From an uncultured Bacteroidia bacterium (lineage in GTDB: Bacteria > Bacteroidota > Bacteroidia > Bacteroidales > Prolixibacteraceae), in NCBI GenBank assembly GCA_903850335.1, contig CAINLJ010000005.1, forward strand, positions 116,011 to 180,010: a stretch of 64,000 bases of DNA. Reading direction: 5' to 3'. The notes beneath the pieces were generated by a model. The model was not told the origin of the DNA, made no database searches, and saw nothing but the letters and a program-made list of their open reading frames with translations. Shown in pieces: positions 63,209-64,000 of the stretch (within the stretch, counting starts at the first letter, position 1; each line of letters starts with the position of its first letter). Made by a program: the position numbers and the translations under genes.

Positions 63209-64000
63209 TTAGAAATAGGTTACTTTGCCGTTGGAAATTGAGGAGAGCAGATTATTTGCAAGACGGCTTGCTCCAATCCGAAAAAGCTTATTATTCAGCC
63301 ATTCAACTCCCAGAACATCCTTCACAATCGCGATATATTTAAGTGCATCAGCAGTTTCTACGATGCCTCCTGCTGCTTTGAAACCGACTTTAAGATTCGT
63401 TTTTTCATAATGGCTTTTAATTGCACGGCACATGATCCAGGCAGCTTCAGGTGTGGCTGCAGGCTCCATTTTTCCTGTTGATGTCTTAATAAAATCGGCA
63501 CCTCCCTGTATAGCCAGATGTGACGCTTTCCAGATTTTCGAGTAATTCTTTAATGCTCCCGTCTCCAGGATTACTTTAAGATGTGCCTTATCACAGGCAT
63601 TCTTTATGGTTGATATCTCTTTTGCGACCGAAATATAGTCTTCGGAAAGAAATTCGCCAAGATTGAGGACGATATCAATTTCGTCAGCACCTTTCGACAC
63701 AGCCATAATAGTCTCAAGCACCTTTACGTCCAAAAAAGTTTGAGAAGAAGGGAAGCCTCCTGATACAGATGCAATTTTTACTTCCGGTGCATGAAGGGAT
63801 TTCTTAGCCGCTTCAACAAGTGATGGATAAACACAGATTGCAGCGACACTAGGCAGACCCGGGAAGTAATTTGAGAATCCGGATACTTTTGCAGCCAGAT
63901 TCGCAGCAGTTGCCTGTTGGTCGGTTGAATTCAGGGTAGTAAGATCGATGCATGAAAATGCAAGTTCATACCATTCATGATGATTTAATTCTTCAGAATC
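63209..64000 (-). CDS. deoC: Deoxyribose-phosphate aldolase (5' end outside window)
   Basis: The minus-strand frame stays open to the window edge, so about 263 residues are seen and the start lies beyond 64000. An internal TTG at 63733 is not the start, because 'IDLTTLNSTDQQ' and 'VAAICVYPSLVEAA' in the upstream codons are DeoC N-terminal motifs. The Schiff-base lysine is in 'GADFIKTSTGKMEPAATPEA', with the proton-relay Lys in 'VGFKAAGGI'. It cleaves deoxyribose-5-phosphate to acetaldehyde and glyceraldehyde-3-phosphate. Confidence 0.95.
   Translation of the reverse strand, partial: DSEELNHHEWYELAFSCIDLTTLNSTDQQATAANLAAKVSGFSNYFPGLPSVAAICVYPSLVEAAKKSLHAPEVKIASVSGGFPSSQTFLDVKVLETIMAVSKGADEIDIVLNLGEFLSEDYISVAKEISTIKNACDKAHLKVILETGALKNYSKIWKASHLAIQGGADFIKTSTGKMEPAATPEAAWIMCRAIKSHYEKTNLKVGFKAAGGIVETADALKYIAIVKDVLGVEWLNNKLFRIGASRLANNLLSSISNGKVTYF

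Overview
The window reads as chromosomal DNA of a low-GC member of the Bacteroidota, most likely Bacteroidales or Marinilabiliales-like. Supports are Bacteroidota-type promoters (TTG or TTTG, about 19-21 nt, then TAnnTTTG), LytTR regulators, an alpha-glucan phosphorylase of the short 'GTSGEK' type, the neighbourhood flippase-dut-TPR lipoprotein-DUF4292 lipoprotein-EnvC-like factor, many Tat-exported Gfo/Idh/MocA proteins, and palindromic intergenic repeats of a kind common in this phylum. No plasmid, phage or CRISPR signature was seen.

Layout. 1-7.3 kb: surface-polysaccharide genes (three glycosyltransferases, an FkbM methyltransferase, and WbpB/WbpD/WbpE homologues that make a 2,3-diacetamido uronic acid nucleotide sugar) ending at tsaB. 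7.4-11.8 kb: a LytTR regulator, glgP and a secreted sugar isomerase-like protein. 12.0-19.0 kb: initiator tRNA with promoter and terminator, lplA, then the minus-strand housekeeping run rpiB, RsbW-like ATPase, ybeY, mnmG, apt, uvrC. 19.0-19.5 kb: a very AT-rich gap where gene direction and, in hand-counted samples, G/C strand bias change. 19.5-31.4 kb: response regulator, ruvB, glutaminyl cyclase, flippase, dut, TPR lipoprotein, DUF4292, EnvC-like, Crp/Fnr, YceI, and a folM-folX-folK pterin cluster. 31.4-41.7 kb: metH, a decayed AAA-ATPase, a PQQ-propeller protein, a DoxX/TIM-barrel fusion, an NmrA-like reductase and homoserine dehydrogenase. 41.7-47.9 kb: a decayed toxin-antitoxin remnant, a LytTR two-component pair whose kinase has an in-frame stop, a GH29 fucosidase, an M24 peptidase, a 150-bp MITE-like element and a small membrane protein. 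47.9-59.1 kb: a minus-strand block with a GT-C/TPR membrane protein, a GtrB-like transferase, a GHL10-like glycosidase, three Tat-exported Gfo/Idh/MocA oxidoreductases, a ThuA lipoprotein, and a NapC/NrfH-type tetraheme cytochrome fused to a SUMF1 domain. 59.3-64 kb: polA, a polyprenyl synthase and deoC (cut by the window edge).

The most novel candidate is the 51.0-59.1 kb block. Exported sugar oxidoreductases next to a membrane-anchored tetraheme cytochrome suggest a periplasmic carbohydrate oxidation route connected to the quinone pool. The architecture is seen directly; the function is inference. Second-tier points are the DoxX/Tat/TIM-barrel fusion, the monapterin-like folM-folX-folK cluster, the toxin-antitoxin fossil, the broken sensor kinase and the MITE.
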